NCBI GenBank assembly: GCA_002422765.1
Contig: DITI01000041.1
Location: 1-5,871, forward strand
DNA: 5,871 nucleotides
Source of the DNA: Candidatus Pacebacteria bacterium UBA6188
GTDB lineage: Bacteria > Patescibacteriota > Microgenomatia > UBA1400 > PJMF01
Direction: 5' to 3'
Part shown: positions 4,375 through 5,871 of the stretch, piece by piece
Layout of the letters: each line of letters starts with the position of its first letter
Numbering within the stretch: position 1 is the stretch's first letter
Notes under the pieces: model-generated
Seen by the model: the letters and a program-made list of their open reading frames with translations, nothing else
Told to the model about the DNA's origin: nothing
Databases searched by the model: none
Program-made: the position numbers and the translations under genes

Positions 4375-4833
4375 ATGCAAATTTATCTTGGTAGCGATCA
4401 TGGTGGCTTTGAGCACAAAGAGTCTTTGAAGGATTACTTGTTTACCAAACACCCTGATTTCAATCTTGAAGACTGTGGTTTTTTTTCTCTTGATCCTCAA
4501 GACGACTACCCATTAATTGCCCTATCAGTGGCACAAAAGGTAGCTACAGCCAATAAGCAAGCTCTAGGAATCATTCTTTGTCGTTCTGGTTCTGGGGTGG
4601 TTATTGCTGCCAATAAAGTCAAGGGTGTGCGTGCGGTAGAAATTTATGATCAAAAAATTGCCGCTCATGCCAAAAGTCACAACCAAGCTAACGTGATTAC
4701 TTTTGCCGGTGATTATTTATCATTTGACGAGATGACTCAGTTATTGGAGACATTTTTGACTACTCAGGTAGATACTCATCCGCGACATCAGCGTCGTCTT
4801 GAGCAAATTAGTAATTACGAAAACAATCATTAG
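4375..4833 (+). CDS. rpiB: Ribose-5-phosphate isomerase B (RpiB/LacA/LacB family)
   Basis: The 152-residue protein has the usual RpiB length and interconverts ribulose 5-phosphate and ribose 5-phosphate in the cytoplasm. Seen are GSDHGG (6-11), with the His of the family's DH pair at 9, DDYP (43-46), the catalytic loop LCRSGSG (68-74) with Cys69 as the presumed base, IAANKVKGVRA (77-87), HNQANV (102-107) with His102, and the C-terminal HQRRLEQI segment (about 138-145) that contributes to the neighbouring subunit's site. The loop is usually CGTGxG; here it is CRSGSG, a non-canonical form. LacA/LacB galactose-6-phosphate isomerases share the fold, but the next gene being rpe-like favours RpiB. 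The next gene starts 21 nt downstream. Confidence 0.9.
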   Translation: MQIYLGSDHGGFEHKESLKDYLFTKHPDFNLEDCGFFSLDPQDDYPLIALSVAQKVATANKQALGIILCRSGSGVVIAANKVKGVRAVEIYDQKIAAHAKSHNQANVITFAGDYLSFDEMTQLLETFLTTQVDTHPRHQRRLEQISNYENNH

Positions 4834-4854
4834 TTTTAACCAAAAAAGGATAAT

Positions 4855-5523
4855 ATGAATTTAGACGTGAGCGCCAATGTTTTGACTGGAGATTTGCAAT
4901 TAGCCAAGAAGCAAATTGCTCTGGCCAAAGAAAGTGGCTTGTTGGAAGCCATTCAGATTGACATTGTGGATGGAGTTTTTGCTGACAATCACACCTTTAC
5001 CCCCCAAGATTTAGTGGAGATTGATTTTGGTCATTTGCAGATTGATTTCCACCTGATGACAGAAGAACCCATGGATTATGTCTGGGAGATGGAGGAATAT
5101 TGCCGTCATTTACCGATTAGGGCGGTTTTTGGTCAGCTGGAAAAGATGTCTTACCAAGAGGCTTTTTTGGAAGAAGTCAAAAAGCAAGATTGGCGAGCAG
5201 GTTTGGCTCTAGACCTATACACTCCTCTAGAATCCATTGAGGTGAACAGTTGGGATTGGATGGATGGCCTTTTACTTTTGGGAGTGGAAGCAGGAGCTTC
5301 TGGGCAAAGGCAAAGCCCTTTGCTTTTGGACAAGATTAAGGAGGCTCGAGCAAAAATTCAACAAGGCGAACCTTTAAAAATTTTTGTCGATGGCGGAGTT
5401 AACAAAGAAAACATTGAAGCTCTCCAAGCAAGTGGTATTGACGGAGTAACTCTCAATTCAGCTTTCAACAATGCCCCCAATTACAAACAAGCAGTCGAGG
5501 AGTTTTTAAGCTATGTCAAATAA
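4855..5523 (+). CDS. rpe: Ribulose-phosphate 3-epimerase-like TIM-barrel protein, divergent
   Basis: The 222-residue protein has the family's length and should interconvert ribulose 5-phosphate and xylulose 5-phosphate. AAGGA lies 4 nt before the ATG. Family landmarks are visible: an N-terminal SAN (6-8) where SAD is usual, IDIVDG.F..N (35-45), DFHLM (64-68), GLALDLYTPLESI (116-128), GVEAGASGQ (143-151) and FVDGGVN (177-183). The catalytic acids Asp36 and Asp179 (human Asp37 and Asp175) and ligand His66 (human His70) remain. The first metal-ligand His (human His35) is Gln34. The final phosphate-binding turn, normally GSAIF, reads NSAFN. The fold is clear; exact activity is less so. It follows rpiB by 21 nt and overlaps the LOG gene by 11 bp, so the three are probably one operon. 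Confidence 0.78.
   Translation: MNLDVSANVLTGDLQLAKKQIALAKESGLLEAIQIDIVDGVFADNHTFTPQDLVEIDFGHLQIDFHLMTEEPMDYVWEMEEYCRHLPIRAVFGQLEKMSYQEAFLEEVKKQDWRAGLALDLYTPLESIEVNSWDWMDGLLLLGVEAGASGQRQSPLLLDKIKEARAKIQQGEPLKIFVDGGVNKENIEALQASGIDGVTLNSAFNNAPNYKQAVEEFLSYVK
5498..5502 (+). promoter_or_regulatory. Shine-Dalgarno inside rpe supporting the start at 5513
   Basis: AGGAG lies 10 nt before the ATG at 5513. This favours the overlapping start over the in-frame ATG at 5534, which has only A-rich sequence before it. The spacing is at the long end of the usual range. Confidence 0.4.
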
Positions 5524-5871
5524 CAAAAAAATCATGATTCCGAAATCTAATCGTCGATGCAAAATAGAGAATATTGCTTTCTACGGCAGTGCTGATTTGG
5601 ACTTGTCGGATCCAGCTTATGATGAAGCTTATCAAGCTGCCAAACATGTGGCCAAAAGAGGCAAAGTGGTCATTAACGGTGGTGGCCCTGGCATCATGGA
5701 AGCTGCAACCAAAGGCGCTAAAGCTGGTGGTGGTAAAACCCTGGCCGTAACTTTTTATCCTGAAGATCTGCCAGAATTTGAAGGCCGAGATGGTCAGAAT
5801 GTGGTGGATAAAGAAATTAAAACTGCCAATTATATCGAGCGCATGTTTGGTTTGATGGATAATGCCGATCT
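5513..5871 (+). CDS. LOG/TIGR00730-family Rossmann-fold protein (partial, 3' end missing)
   Basis: The first 119 residues are visible and the frame runs off the window. After a basic N-terminal tail, IAFYGSAD (21-28) is the first Rossmann strand and turn. GGGPGIMEAATKGAKAGGG (56-74) is the family's signature nucleotide-binding loop. The end reaches ERMFGLMDNAD (109-119), just before where the PGGxGTxxE motif should follow. Family members are cytokinin riboside 5'-monophosphate phosphoribohydrolases, or more general nucleotide phosphoribohydrolases that release ribose 5-phosphate; many are misnamed lysine decarboxylases. The start overlaps the rpe end by 11 bp. Placement after rpiB and rpe fits a role in feeding ribose 5-phosphate from nucleotides into the pentose pool, which is an inference. 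The decisive catalytic motif is not visible. Confidence 0.85.
   Translation, partial: MSNNKKIMIPKSNRRCKIENIAFYGSADLDLSDPAYDEAYQAAKHVAKRGKVVINGGGPGIMEAATKGAKAGGGKTLAVTFYPEDLPEFEGRDGQNVVDKEIKTANYIERMFGLMDNAD

Noticed and set aside
1..5871. Alternative genetic code with UGA as glycine
   Set aside because: TGA ends the exonuclease, second Nudix and NTPase genes exactly at overlaps or a promoter, and no TGA falls within a conserved domain, so the standard stop meaning holds.

Overview
The window is a dense, mostly plus-strand bacterial segment with moderately low GC (about 45% in two sampled coding lines, 34% in one gene). It suggests a small-genome bacterium, most plausibly of the Candidate Phyla Radiation (Patescibacteria, perhaps a Microgenomates-like lineage). 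The grounds are short proteins, 4-bp ATGA gene overlaps, divergent forms of central enzymes and a 67-residue lysine-tailed protein of a kind I associate with that group. No rRNA or marker gene is present, so the assignment is an inference. TGA ends at least three well-supported genes, so UGA is read as stop and the UGA=Gly code of Gracilibacteria/Absconditabacteria does not apply.

Layout. Positions 1-204 hold the C-terminal end of a probable LacD-like (tagatose-bisphosphate) aldolase. Positions 238-870 encode a complete Mn-type superoxide dismutase, with an inverted repeat directly before its start codon. Positions 908-3126 form a tight same-strand cluster: a DEDD 3'-5' exonuclease, two different Nudix hydrolases and a YjjX/DUF84 non-canonical purine NTPase. 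Two of its junctions are ATGA overlaps. Positions 3182-3691 encode a membrane-anchored protein of unknown function behind its own TTGACA promoter. Positions 3692-3830 are a non-coding leader with an 18-bp near-palindrome and a 10-bp RNA hairpin. It serves a small, apparently highly expressed protein (3831-4034) that ends in a strong bidirectional terminator. On the minus strand, 4097-4351 is an AT-richer gene of unknown function. Across a 23-bp divergent spacer begins a sugar-phosphate cluster: rpiB (4375-4833), a divergent rpe-like gene (4855-5523) and the start of a LOG/TIGR00730 gene (5513 to the window end).

Two functional themes emerge. One is protection from oxidation and housecleaning of damaged nucleotides (SOD, two Nudix proteins, inosine/xanthosine triphosphatase, nuclease). 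The other is interconversion of pentose phosphates and use of ribose phosphate (RpiB, Rpe-like, LOG), with an aldolase at the left edge. Genes fall into two initiation classes. The SOD, exonuclease, rpiB and minus-strand genes have promoter-like hexamers only 6-14 nt before the start codon and no Shine-Dalgarno. The genes at 3182, 3831, 4855 and 5513 have a recognisable Shine-Dalgarno.

I found no CRISPR array, tRNA, rRNA or insertion sequence, and nothing that is clearly a new defence or mobile system. The best candidates for new biology are the 3720-4034 leader and small protein, the operator-like repeat at the SOD gene, and the possible nucleotide-housecleaning operon.
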